Source: JBBPXY01 sp038200435 (GTDB taxonomy: Bacteria > Actinomycetota > Thermoleophilia > Solirubrobacterales > Solirubrobacteraceae). Taken from it: a stretch of 33,318 nucleotides of DNA. Made by a program: the position numbers and the translations under genes. Positions 20,849 through 30,344 of this stretch are shown here, in pieces. The stretch is from positions 1 to 33,318 of the forward strand of contig JBBPXY010000011.1 in NCBI GenBank assembly GCA_038200435.1. Reading direction: 5' to 3'. Position 1 is the first letter of the stretch. Each line of letters opens with the position of its first letter. Under the pieces are notes generated by a model. That model had not been told where the DNA came from. It saw only the letters and a list, made by a program, of their open reading frames with translations, and ran no database searches.

Positions 20849-22216
20849 CTAGAACTGGCCGCCGGGCTTCGGCGCCTGCGTGTCGAGGTCGGGAGCGGTC
20901 GTCTTGAACGCGATCGTCGGGCAGTTGATGACGAAGTCAGCGGACCCGTACTTCGATCCGAGCGGCCCCGTCAGGAGATCGGGCCGGGTGAGGGCCAGGT
21001 TCAGGATGGCGTTCTCGTCGGTCTGGCGCTTGTCGAGCTTCTGCGCCAGCGCCTTCTTCGTCCACTCCCCGACCTGGGCGTCCCACAGCGGGCTGTAGGC
21101 GTTGGCGTGGCGCGGATCGGCCAGCGAGGGGAAGTCGCCGAGCACGTTCAGCGCGTCGCCGTCGTTGTCGCGCAGGGCGGCCAGGAGCTTCGTGTTGCTC
21201 AGGCTCGCGTCCTCCCCGGAGACGCCGTCCTTGATCAGGTGGCTGAGGCCCTGGCTGTTCGGGTTGTTCTTGCCCGTCTCACCGTTGGCGAACAGGAAGA
21301 TCCGCTCGCGGGCAGAGCCGAGGGTGTCGTCACCACCGACGAACGGTGCGTGTTGCAACGCGGGTACGAACGTCGCCCGCTCGAGCGTCGCCGCGACCGG
21401 ATCGGACGCCTCGGTGCTCAGGTAGAAGATGTCCTTCCCCGCCTCGAGTCCGTGCACCAGCAGCATCTCGACCGATCCCGGCTCGGAACCACCCGATGCG
21501 GGTGTGCCCGGTAGCTTCATCTTCAGCACCCGGTCGGCGGTGTTCGTATGGTGATCCACGTCGAACTTGCGGTCGCCCATGGCCACGATCGGGGCGTTGT
21601 AGACAGTGGACGACCCCTTGATCCGGATGAAGGGGCTGTACTTGGCGCCGGCCACCGCGCCAGGCTTGGCGTTGGCCGGCGGGAAGGCTGCCGGTCCCGC
21701 CGCGGGGCCCGAGATCAGGCTGCGCTTGGGCTTGAAGTTCGGGACGCCCTCGAAGTTGACGACGGCGTCGCCGAACTTGTTGCCGCGCGAGTTGTCGAGC
21801 GTCACGTCCTGCACGCACGCGTCGCACCCGATGCCCATGTTGGCCAGCTTCGAGGAGAAGTTGACGTTGAGATCGTGCGAGAGGCCGAAGTCGGACGCTT
21901 CGGTGATGACGAACCAGACGGTCTGTCCGCGGAAGCGTCCCTTGTGGAGGGGGAGGGTGACCGACTGATGGGTCATGTCGACCCCGAGCGCGCTCTTGAC
22001 CAGCAGGTTCGATGGAGGCAGCAGCTTGTCGCCCGCGGGCGCGAACTTCACCTTCGGGCCTGAACGCTCGTCGATCTGGCCTTGGCTGGGCTTGGCGGCC
22101 GCAGCGGGAGCCCCTGCCGCGGGGGTCGACTTGCCGCAGCCCGAGGCGATGACGGGCAGGAGTCCAAGGACGAGTGCGCCGAGGCTGAGGCGCTTGAAGA
22201 TGGCGGTGGGAGCCAT
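20849..22216 (-). CDS. Large secreted lipoprotein of unknown function
   Basis: The 455-residue protein has a lipoprotein signal ending IASGC (lipobox ASGC, Cys about residue 27) and an Ala/Pro linker. The mature part is long and mostly beta. Conspicuous segments are VTLPLHKGRFRGQTVWFVIT, a CDAC pair in GIGCDACVQDV, DAVVNFEGVPNF, YSPFIRIKGSSTVYNAPIVA, and in the C-terminal half AYSPLWDAQVGEW. The partial recurrence of YSP segments suggests a duplicated domain. I recall similar uncharacterised secreted proteins (perhaps a DUF family) but cannot name one with confidence. ATG 22216 was chosen for the AAGGAGA 7 nt upstream. It is divergent from a LysR regulator that may control it. Confidence 0.72.
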   Translation of the reverse strand: MAPTAIFKRLSLGALVLGLLPVIASGCGKSTPAAGAPAAAAKPSQGQIDERSGPKVKFAPAGDKLLPPSNLLVKSALGVDMTHQSVTLPLHKGRFRGQTVWFVITEASDFGLSHDLNVNFSSKLANMGIGCDACVQDVTLDNSRGNKFGDAVVNFEGVPNFKPKRSLISGPAAGPAAFPPANAKPGAVAGAKYSPFIRIKGSSTVYNAPIVAMGDRKFDVDHHTNTADRVLKMKLPGTPASGGSEPGSVEMLLVHGLEAGKDIFYLSTEASDPVAATLERATFVPALQHAPFVGGDDTLGSARERIFLFANGETGKNNPNSQGLSHLIKDGVSGEDASLSNTKLLAALRDNDGDALNVLGDFPSLADPRHANAYSPLWDAQVGEWTKKALAQKLDKRQTDENAILNLALTRPDLLTGPLGSKYGSADFVINCPTIAFKTTAPDLDTQAPKPGGQF

Positions 22217-22330
22217 GGTGCTTTCTCCTTGAGTTTTTCTGTGGCTCACCACGGTGCGATGAACTCTGCTCGAGACGCTAGGTGGCTGGAGGGTCAGCCG
22301 CGACAAGCGTTCCTGACGTGCCGCGTCACG

Positions 22331-22351
22331 GTTGCTTACGCGTAACGCAAC
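22331..22351. promoter_or_regulatory. Candidate LysR operator between lipoprotein and lysR genes
   Basis: GTTGC (22331-22335) and GCAAC (22347-22351) form inverted arms around the palindrome TACGCGTA (22337-22344). The site is in the 188-bp region between the divergent genes, about 55 bp before the LysR start. LysR regulators usually bind T-N11-A dyads in just such regions. The arms are offset by one base from the central palindrome. Confidence 0.5.
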
Positions 22352-22404
22352 TCGCCTCGTGGGTGACTACAGGCCAGAGAATCGGAGTCTGGGAGGGCGG
22401 CCGT

Positions 22405-23457
22405 ATGTCGAGCGTGGAAGTACAGGAAGAGTGGGGCGATCCGGATGTGAGTCCGGCCCGGAGCCTCGCCTCGGCGCGGCTGGCGCAGGTGTTCGATCTT
22501 CGCCGCCTCGTGATATTGCGTGAGGTCGCGAGCGGAGGCAGCTTCGCGGCGGCTGCGAGCACCTTGCAGTTCACTCCTTCGGCGATCTCCCAACAGATGT
22601 CGGCGCTCGAGCGTGACACGGGTGCGGTGCTCTTCGAGCGGACGCACGCGGGCATGCGGCTCTCTCCCACCGGGCAGGCGCTGCTCACCCATTCCGAGGG
22701 TCTGCTCGGGCGGCTGGCGAATGCCGACGTTGAGCTTCAGGCGCTGATCGAGGGTCGCTCGGGCCGTCTGCGATTCGGGTCGTTTCCCACGGCGACGACG
22801 GCGTTCGCGGCCAAGGCCCTCGAAAAGGTGCGCCGGCGGTTGCCAGATGTCGAGCTGCAGTTCGTCGAAGGAGAGCCGTACGAGAGCGTGACCCGTCTCC
22901 GCGCGCGCGAGCTCGATCTGGCGGTGCTCTTCCTGTTCGACGGGTGGTCGCCCGCCAACGACTATCAAGGCCGTTCGGTGGGCAGCGACACGGGACTCGA
23001 CTACGTGCACCTCTTCGAGGATCCCTACTGCCTGGTGATGCCGCGCGATCACGTCCTGGCGGGCACCGGCTCCCTCGAGCTCGACGCACTCGCAGGTGTT
23101 CCGCTCGTTGGGAGCGCCGGGCCGTGTTCGCCCTGGGGCGCCGGCTTCAGGCGCTCGTGCTGCGAACGGGGCTTCGAGCCCGCCTTCGATCCGTTCTACC
23201 GCACGGCGGACTTCGCGTCCGTGCAGGCGGTGGTCGCCGCGGGCGGCCCGCTCGCGCTCATGCCCTGCTCGGCCACGAGCGCCCTACGCGAAGATCTGGT
23301 CTCCCGCCCCGTCGAGGGGGCGCCTGTGCGCCGCGTCGAGATCGCGATGCCGACCGAGGCGAGCCCCTCTTTCTGCCGTGACGAAATGGTCCGCGCGCTG
23401 CTGGACGCCACCGCTCCTCTGCGCACGCCGCGCCCTTCGCACCTCGTTCTGAGCTGA
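22405..23457 (+). CDS. LysR-family transcriptional regulator
   Basis: The 350-residue protein has an unusual N-terminal extension of about 34 residues, acidic and without obvious fold. The winged helix-turn-helix follows: LRRLVILREVASGGSFAAAA, then TPSAISQQMSALERDTGAVL and the wing RLSPTGQALL. The C-terminal effector domain (about residues 120-340) begins GRLRFGSFPTATTAFAAKAL. It contains several Cys (GPCSPWG, RSCCERGF, MPCSATS), more than usual, so a redox signal is conceivable. The ATG at 22405 has GGGAGGG 7 nt upstream. It is divergent from the large lipoprotein, its most likely target. The ligand is unknown. Confidence 0.88.
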   Translation: MSSVEVQEEWGDPDVSPARSLASARLAQVFDLRRLVILREVASGGSFAAAASTLQFTPSAISQQMSALERDTGAVLFERTHAGMRLSPTGQALLTHSEGLLGRLANADVELQALIEGRSGRLRFGSFPTATTAFAAKALEKVRRRLPDVELQFVEGEPYESVTRLRARELDLAVLFLFDGWSPANDYQGRSVGSDTGLDYVHLFEDPYCLVMPRDHVLAGTGSLELDALAGVPLVGSAGPCSPWGAGFRRSCCERGFEPAFDPFYRTADFASVQAVVAAGGPLALMPCSATSALREDLVSRPVEGAPVRRVEIAMPTEASPSFCRDEMVRALLDATAPLRTPRPSHLVLS

Positions 23458-23540
23458 CGAACAGCTCCTCACCAGGTACCCTCCCGGGCCTCCGAATCGC
23501 CGGAGCCTCGCGCAGACCACCTTAGGAGTTGACTGAACCT

Positions 23541-25343
<1,803 letters not shown>

Positions 25344-25420
25344 GGCGTCGTTCGGGGCCGGGCTCGTGATCCGGGCCTAACGCGGTCCAGGGCGCCTGGG
25401 TCTTGGGAAGAGATGCGAGA

Positions 25421-25536
25421 CCGGCCATTTCTGTCCACGGAAGCGCAGCGCTCTGGTGTGTGGACAGAAATGTGCCTATACCGGCCGTTTCTGTCCACAG
25501 ACGCTTGCGTCGCCGCTCGTGTGGACAGAAATGGCC
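25421..25536. repeat. Tandem pair of long palindromes with covarying apical stems
   Basis: Two palindromes begin 60 bp apart in the 286-bp gap 25344-25629, with no gene. Copy 1 pairs 25426-25438 with 25460-25472 (13 bp, CATTTCTGTCCAC arm). Copy 2 pairs 25483-25499 with 25520-25536 (16 of 17, the exception a possible G-U). The outer arms are nearly identical between copies. The inner parts differ but each forms its own stem: AGCGC/GCGCT (25442-25452) in copy 1 and GACGC/GCGTC (25500-25511) in copy 2. This looks like a REP/BIME-type element or a paired transcript-end structure. The short open frames through it simply translate the repeat. Confidence 0.8.
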
Positions 25537-25629
25537 GCCCGAACCCGCACTCGTTCATAGATCTCGTCGACCAGCACCGCCTGAGTCGGAATGCTTGATC
25601 CATCACAAGTGGGGTAGGCACAACCCGGG

Positions 25630-26556
25630 GTGGCCGTCTCAGCACACGACCGGCCGGGGATCGCGGAGGCTTTTCGAGGCCCGCGCGCGACCGTGCGCGC
25701 GATCGCGAAAGCGGTCGACGAGCACGACATCCTCACCTACGCGAGCGCCATCGCGTTCCAGATCCTCTCGGGGGTGGTGCCGTTCCTGCTGTTCGGGTTC
25801 GCGCTGATCGGCTTCCTCAACCTCGATGACGTATGGCTGAACGAGATTGCGCCTACGGTGAAGCAGAGCGTCTCACCCGACGTCTACAAGGTCATCGCGA
25901 GTGCCGTGGATCGCGTGTTGCACCACCAGCAGGCGTTCTGGCTCACGATCGGGGCGGCGCTGACCCTGTGGGAGGTCTCGGGCGCCGTTCGCGCTGTGAT
26001 GGGCGTGCTCGACCGCATCTACGGAGTGGAGGAGGACAGGACGCGCCGGCGCCGGTTCCTGGCCTCTTTCGAGCTCTCGATCGCCGTGGGCGCGTGCTTC
26101 ATCCTCACGGGGGCGATACTGCGCTTCGCGCCTCGTGTGCTCGGGCTCGCACACGCTCACGGGATCGGCGCCATGGCTGCCTTCGCCGTTCGCTACGGAT
26201 TGGCCGCAGGGGTGCTGACCGTGGCCGTCGGGCTGCTCGTGCGCCACGCACCGGCGTGCCATCAGCCCTGGCACTGGGTCTCGCGGGGATCGCTCATCAT
26301 CGTCGGCGCGTGGCTGGCTACGTCGACCGCGTTCGGCTTCTACCTGGTGCACGTGGCCGAGTACGGGTCGATCTTCGGAGAGCTCGCGTCGGTCTTCGTG
26401 CTGCTGTCCTACATGTACATGTCCGCCGTGGCGTTTCTGCTTGGCGTGCAGTTCGACGCTATGACCCGCGACGAGGGGCCGCCGACCGAAGACAACGCTA
26501 GTGGTCGTCCCCGCCTGTGGACGCCGGAGGGCGCGACTCCTCGGCCAGAGAAGTGA
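25630..26556 (+). CDS. YihY/BrkB-family integral membrane protein
   Basis: The 308-residue protein belongs to the YihY/virulence factor BrkB family, once misassigned as RNase BN; its transport or structural role is unknown. Family features are the N-terminal DILTYASAIAFQILSGVVPF, the central LWEVSGAVRAVMGVLDRIYGVEE, and the C-terminal YGSIFGELASVFVLLSYMYM. About six transmembrane helices are evident between residues 40 and 275, and the tail is hydrophilic. The GTG at 25630 has no good ribosome site. A TAGGCA box 9 nt upstream only partly fits the leaderless pattern. The 3' end overlaps the convergent gene by 59 bp. Confidence 0.88.
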   Translation: MAVSAHDRPGIAEAFRGPRATVRAIAKAVDEHDILTYASAIAFQILSGVVPFLLFGFALIGFLNLDDVWLNEIAPTVKQSVSPDVYKVIASAVDRVLHHQQAFWLTIGAALTLWEVSGAVRAVMGVLDRIYGVEEDRTRRRRFLASFELSIAVGACFILTGAILRFAPRVLGLAHAHGIGAMAAFAVRYGLAAGVLTVAVGLLVRHAPACHQPWHWVSRGSLIIVGAWLATSTAFGFYLVHVAEYGSIFGELASVFVLLSYMYMSAVAFLLGVQFDAMTRDEGPPTEDNASGRPRLWTPEGATPRPEK

Positions 26557-27070
26557 TCGCGAGGACACCCCGGGCGGCGTCCTCGAGCACCTCGGTCGCC
26601 TCTTCGGCCGAGCGCGCGTAGAGCTCCACGAGCAGATGGACGACGATGCGGTCCTCGTCGTGCTTGTGGAAGCGGACGTGGGTGAAGAACTCGCGCGTGC
26701 CGAAATCGCCAAAGGCCGCGTAGGAGAGCGCGTCGCCGGCCTCGGGGCCGGAGCAGCTCTCGACCTCGTCGGCCTCGACCGTGACCGTGCAGGAGGCCAC
26801 CCACGGCGTTCCGGCGACCATCCGTTCCCAGCGGTCCTCGATGGGCTCGACGCGACCGGCGACGAAGCCGAGGTGCGGCTGGTCGTGCATGCAGTCGAGG
26901 CACTGGACCACGGCCTCCTGCATCTCGTCGACCACGTCGGCGCGCTCGCCGGTCGCGGGATCGATGCGATGGATCCCCTCGTAATGCACCTGCACCTCGA
27001 GGTTCTGCGACCAGCAGCGGTAGCACCGCAGCCAGCTGCGCACCGTTCCCCGCTCTGTCGAACCCTCCAT
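26498..27070 (-). CDS. Uncharacterised protein with a zinc-ribbon-like Cys pattern
   Basis: I do not recognise this 190-residue protein. The N-terminal third has two CxxC knuckles, Cys16/Cys19 (LRCYRCWSQN) and Cys57/Cys60 (VVQCLDCMHD), which fit a zinc ribbon. Between them lies VQVHYEGIHRIDPATGE, probably two strands. The C-terminal two thirds appear to be an alpha/beta domain: GTPWVASCTVTVEADEVE, then TREFFTHVRFHKHDEDRIVV and a helix EEATEVLEDAARGVLAIT. ATG 27070 was chosen because TAGAAT lies 8 nt upstream on the minus strand, with a divergent partner at 27098. The frame is open far upstream, but that is the crotonase and mobA region antisense. The 3' end overlaps the YihY gene by 59 bp. 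Confidence 0.72.
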   Translation of the reverse strand: MEGSTERGTVRSWLRCYRCWSQNLEVQVHYEGIHRIDPATGERADVVDEMQEAVVQCLDCMHDQPHLGFVAGRVEPIEDRWERMVAGTPWVASCTVTVEADEVESCSGPEAGDALSYAAFGDFGTREFFTHVRFHKHDEDRIVVHLLVELYARSAEEATEVLEDAARGVLAITSLAEESRPPASTGGDDH

Positions 27071-27078
27071 GGCGGGTG

Positions 27079-27088
27079 ATTCTATGCT
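27079..27088. promoter_or_regulatory. Bidirectional promoter core with overlapping -10 boxes
   Basis: ATTCTATGCT fits ANNNTANNNT. Rightward TATGCT (27083-27088) lies 9 nt before GTG 27098. Leftward TAGAAT (27084-27079) lies 8 nt before ATG 27070. Both predicted transcripts would have leaders of 2-3 nt. Confidence 0.6.
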
Positions 27089-27097
27089 GGCGCCGCG

Positions 27098-28000
27098 GTG
27101 GATACCGGGCAGACCATGACCTACGAGGTGACGGGGCGCATCGCGCGCATCACCCTGAACCGTCCCGAGCGGGGCAACGGCATCACGTTCGAGACCCCGC
27201 GCGAGCTGAGCGGCTTCGTCGAGCGGGCCAACCTCGACCCCACCGTGCACGTGATCGCGCTCGCGGGGAACGGCAAGGGTTTCTGCGGGGGTTACGACCT
27301 TGTGGAGGCCGCTGAGCAGCAGGCGTCGATCGGCGGCCTCGAGGGCACTGTCCTCGATCCCTCGGTGCAGGCCGCCAACCACGACCCCGACGGAACGTGG
27401 GACCCGGTGCTCGACTTCCAGATGATGAGCCGCAACGTCCGTGGCTTCATGAGCCTGTTCCATTCCGACAAGCCCGTGATCTGCAAGGTGCAGGGGTTCT
27501 GCGTGGCGGGCGGCACCGACATGGCGCTCTGCTCCGACCTGCTCGTCATCGCCGCCGACGCGAAGATCGGCTACCCGCCCGCGCGCGTCTGGGGGTCGCC
27601 GACCACAAGCATGTGGGTGCACCGGATCGGGCTCGAGAAGGCCAAGCGCCTCCTTTTCACAGGCGACTCCCTCTCCGGTACCGACGCGGTTGAGTGGGGG
27701 CTCGCCACCGAAGCTCCCGCTCCGGAAGACCTCGACGAGCGCTTCGAGGTGCTCATCGAGCGGATCGCGCGCATGCCGGTCAACCAGCTCGTGATGATGA
27801 AGCTGCTGCTCAACCAGACCGTCGCGGCGCAGGGGCTGCATACGACCCAGATCCTCGGCACGCTGTTCGACGGAGCGGCGCGGCACACGCCCGAGGGCTA
27901 CGCCTTCCAGCAGCGAGCCGCCGAGGCCGGCTTCCGCCGGGCCGTGGCGGAGCGCGACGAGCCGTTCGGCGATGCCGGACCTTCGACTCACCGCGGCTGA
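27098..28000 (+). CDS. Enoyl-CoA hydratase/isomerase (crotonase) family protein
   Basis: Crotonases act on acyl-CoA thioesters through an oxyanion hole. The 300-residue protein has ITLNRPERGNGITFETP, the first oxyanion-hole region LAGNGKGFCGGYDL, and the second VICKVQGFCVAGGTDMALCS. IGYPPARVWGSPTTSMWV and a long C-terminal helical region follow. The usual catalytic Glu positions are not obvious, so hydratase, isomerase or hydrolase activity cannot be told apart. GTG 27098 was chosen for the -10-like TATGCT 9 nt upstream; ATG 27116 is the alternative. The mobA gene overlaps its 3' end by 29 bp. Confidence 0.87.
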   Translation: MDTGQTMTYEVTGRIARITLNRPERGNGITFETPRELSGFVERANLDPTVHVIALAGNGKGFCGGYDLVEAAEQQASIGGLEGTVLDPSVQAANHDPDGTWDPVLDFQMMSRNVRGFMSLFHSDKPVICKVQGFCVAGGTDMALCSDLLVIAADAKIGYPPARVWGSPTTSMWVHRIGLEKAKRLLFTGDSLSGTDAVEWGLATEAPAPEDLDERFEVLIERIARMPVNQLVMMKLLLNQTVAAQGLHTTQILGTLFDGAARHTPEGYAFQQRAAEAGFRRAVAERDEPFGDAGPSTHRG

Positions 28001-28565
28001 GACCGCGCCGCCGCTCGGGGTGGTGCTGGCCGGCGGAGGTGGGCGCCGGATGGGGGGTGCCAAGGCGACGGTGAGTCTCGAGGGCCGTTCGCTGCTCGAG
28101 TACCCCGTACGCGCGCTGCAGAGCGCGCTTTCAGAGGTCGTGGTCGTGGCCAAGCCGGACACCGTGCTGCCCTCGCTGCACGGGACAGCGGTGTGGGCGG
28201 AACCCTCACCGCGCCGGCATCCGGCGGTCGGTATCGCCCATGCCCTTGGTCTGGCCGGCGGCCGCTGGGTGCTCGTATGTGCGGGCGACATGCCGCTGGT
28301 CTCGGAGGCGATGCTGCGTGCCCTGCTCGACGCCGACCCCGGCCGCGCCTCCGCCGTCGTCCCGAGGCATGCCGGGCGGCTCGAGCCGCTGCTCGCTCTC
28401 TACGGCCCGAAGGCCTTACCCGGGTTGCGAGGGAACAGCGACCGGCCGCTGCGCGAGATCGTGGCCGACCTCGCACCGCGGCTGATCGAGGCCGAGGACT
28501 CCCAGACGTTCTTCAACGTCAACCGGCCTGAGGATCTGCTCGAGGCGGCGGCGCGCCTGCTCTAG
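27972..28565 (+). CDS. mobA: Molybdenum cofactor guanylyltransferase (MobA-like)
   Basis: MobA transfers GMP from GTP to molybdopterin to make the guanine dinucleotide cofactor. The 197-residue protein begins with the nucleotidyltransferase signature GVVLAGGGGRRMGGAKATVS, has the metal-binding VLVCAGDMPLVSEAML, then VVPRHAGRLEPLLALYG, and ends with FFNVNRPEDLLEA, all typical of MobA/MocA. The lack of substrate tests leaves MocA (CTP-using) as a possibility. ATG 27972 overlaps the crotonase by 29 bp. moaA at 31.4-32.4 kb is the only other cofactor gene seen. The stop shares CTAG with the convergent dipZ stop. Confidence 0.83.
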   Translation: MPDLRLTAAETAPPLGVVLAGGGGRRMGGAKATVSLEGRSLLEYPVRALQSALSEVVVVAKPDTVLPSLHGTAVWAEPSPRRHPAVGIAHALGLAGGRWVLVCAGDMPLVSEAMLRALLDADPGRASAVVPRHAGRLEPLLALYGPKALPGLRGNSDRPLREIVADLAPRLIEAEDSQTFFNVNRPEDLLEAAARLL

Positions 28566-30283
28566 CCGAACGTGAACGCGTAGGCTGAGACTCCGGGCGC
28601 CGGCCGCAGGCTCAGGCGGTGGCGCTCCACGCCGGGGAGGTCGAGCAGCTCGTAGAGCCGTTGCGAGGTGACCCTCGCGGTGCCACCGCGCACGTCGGCG
28701 CCCTGCTCCTGTGTCCGCACCGGGCGTCCGTCGAGGGTGAGATGCACGGGCCGGGCGCGGCCGCCCGCCGAGGAGAGGACCAGGTAGACCTTGCGCGCCT
28801 GGAAGGAGAGGTCGAGCCCGGCTCCGCGACCGGCCTCGGCGGCGTCATCGGAAACGCTCCAGGTGCCGCTCAGCGCGACACGGCTCAGCGGAAGCCGCCC
28901 CGGGAAACCCGGGTAGCGGTGCGTGCCGGGCCGCGGCGGGCGCGGCACCATGCGCTCGGAGCGCTTGGCGCCAAGGTAGGTCTCCGGCGTGGCCAGGCGC
29001 GCCGACGGCTCCTCCGGCTGCGTGGTCACCGGAGGCGGCAGCCGCCGGGCGCCCGCCTCCAGGAGGAGCGCACGCACGGATGCCTCGGTCTTGCGTGAGC
29101 CGCCCTCTCCGAACTCGGTGCTGCGAACCTGACCCGTGCCGTCTATGAGGTACTCGGCCGGCCAGTACTGGTTGCCGTAGGCCTGCCAGGTGCCGTATTC
29201 GTTGTCCTGGACGACCGGGTAGTGCAAGCCGTTTTGCGCGATCGCGTTCTGCACGTTGCCGGCTTTGCGTTCGAAGGGGAACTCGGGGGTGTGCACTCCG
29301 ACGATCGTCAGGCCGGCCGACCGGTAGCGCTCGTCGAGGGCGCGGACGAACGGCAGAGTGCGGAGGCAGTTGATGCATGTATAGGTCCAGAAGTCGATGA
29401 GCACGACGCGTCCGCGTAGTGAGGGGAGCGTGAGCGCTCGTCCGGCCGGCGTGTTGAACCAACGCTGCGTGCCGGTGAAGTCGGGGGCGGCGCCGAGACG
29501 GGGGAGATCCGACGCAGGCGCCGATTCGGCTGCCGCGAACTTCTGGTGCCCGCGCAGCGATCCGAGCCGGCTCTCCACTGCGCGCGAATGCTCGAGCCCC
29601 CGCGTCGGATTGATCACGAATCCGGGCAGGTTGCGCGCAAGCGCGGTCTCCAGGCTTACGTCGAGCTGAGCCACCATTGCCACCGCTGTGAGCACGAGCA
29701 CGGCCCCCATGGCCTGTTGCACCCGGGGGCCACGCCGGACACGCCGCACGAGCCGGCGTCCACCGAGAGACAGCCCGAACAGGACGACGGCCGATCCGGC
29801 GGCGTAGGCGAACGCCATGGCCACGAGTTGCAGCGAAGTGCCGCGAGTGGCGCTCACCGAGATGACCGCCGCGAGGATCGGCCCGGCGCACGGCGCGTAT
29901 ACGAACCCCAGGGCGCCGCCGACTCCGAGACCCGACCAGAAGCCGGTGCCCGCCGAGCGCGGGCCTAGACGCGAGAGGCGCGCGAGCGGGCGCTCGAGGC
30001 GCTCGGCCACGCGCGGGACGAGCAAGGCGAGGCCGAAGGCGAGCAGGACGACGACCGCCAGGGTGCGGCTCGCTCCGGCGGCCAGCCCGACACCCTTGAC
30101 CAGCGAGGCGAGCGCGACGACCGCGATGGTGTAGGTGATCGTGAGGCCGGTGACCACGCCGAGCGGACGCCGGCGCCCCCCTGTGGCGCCTGCGGAGAGC
30201 ACAGCGGGCAGGACAGGGAGCACACACGGGCTGATCGCCGTTGCGGCGCCGGCTACGAGCGCGAAGAGGAGAAGGAGGACCAT
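28562..30283 (-). CDS. dipZ: DipZ-like protein: CcdA membrane domain fused to thioredoxin and C-terminal beta domain
   Basis: This protein of 573 residues moves reducing power across the membrane to an extracytoplasmic thioredoxin domain. The N-terminal part (1-205) is a CcdA/DsbD-type membrane domain with about six helices and the redox Cys pair Cys20 (ISPCVLPVLP) and Cys132 (VYAPCAGPIL). Residues about 255-410 form a TlpA-like thioredoxin domain with Cys303-Cys306 (WTYTCINCLRTLP). The last 140 residues are a beta domain like the one at the end of mycobacterial DipZ (GTWSVSDDAAEA, KVYLVLSSAGG). The order matches DipZ. It is divergent from a thioredoxin-like lipoprotein, a possible partner. 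The stop overlaps the mobA stop in CTAG. Confidence 0.88.
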   Translation of the reverse strand: MVLLLLFALVAGAATAISPCVLPVLPAVLSAGATGGRRRPLGVVTGLTITYTIAVVALASLVKGVGLAAGASRTLAVVVLLAFGLALLVPRVAERLERPLARLSRLGPRSAGTGFWSGLGVGGALGFVYAPCAGPILAAVISVSATRGTSLQLVAMAFAYAAGSAVVLFGLSLGGRRLVRRVRRGPRVQQAMGAVLVLTAVAMVAQLDVSLETALARNLPGFVINPTRGLEHSRAVESRLGSLRGHQKFAAAESAPASDLPRLGAAPDFTGTQRWFNTPAGRALTLPSLRGRVVLIDFWTYTCINCLRTLPFVRALDERYRSAGLTIVGVHTPEFPFERKAGNVQNAIAQNGLHYPVVQDNEYGTWQAYGNQYWPAEYLIDGTGQVRSTEFGEGGSRKTEASVRALLLEAGARRLPPPVTTQPEEPSARLATPETYLGAKRSERMVPRPPRPGTHRYPGFPGRLPLSRVALSGTWSVSDDAAEAGRGAGLDLSFQARKVYLVLSSAGGRARPVHLTLDGRPVRTQEQGADVRGGTARVTSQRLYELLDLPGVERHRLSLRPAPGVSAYAFTFG

Positions 30284-30302
30284 GCGCGCTAGCTCATGCG
30301 AC

Positions 30303-30321
30303 GATCCGGGAGAGCCGGATC
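30303..30321. promoter_or_regulatory. Inverted repeat in the dipZ / lipoprotein intergenic region
   Basis: GATCCGG (30303-30309) and CCGGATC (30315-30321) are perfect 7-bp arms around GAGAG. The site is in the 61-bp gap between divergent genes. It may be an operator shared by both or a small 5' hairpin. Confidence 0.45.
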
Positions 30322-30344
30322 AGGTCACGTGGGAGAATGCGGGA

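Noticed and set aside
25421..25536. CRISPR-like array
   Set aside because: Only two units, the repeats are long palindromes with structured interiors, and no cas genes are present.
25413..25598. Small open frame over the palindromic repeats
   Set aside because: The predicted peptide merely repeats the translation of the palindrome arms (RPFLST twice); no start signal.
27070..28291. Long upstream extension of the zinc-ribbon gene on the minus strand
   Set aside because: The extension is antisense to the crotonase and mobA and lacks protein-like composition; ATG 27070 has its own -10 box.
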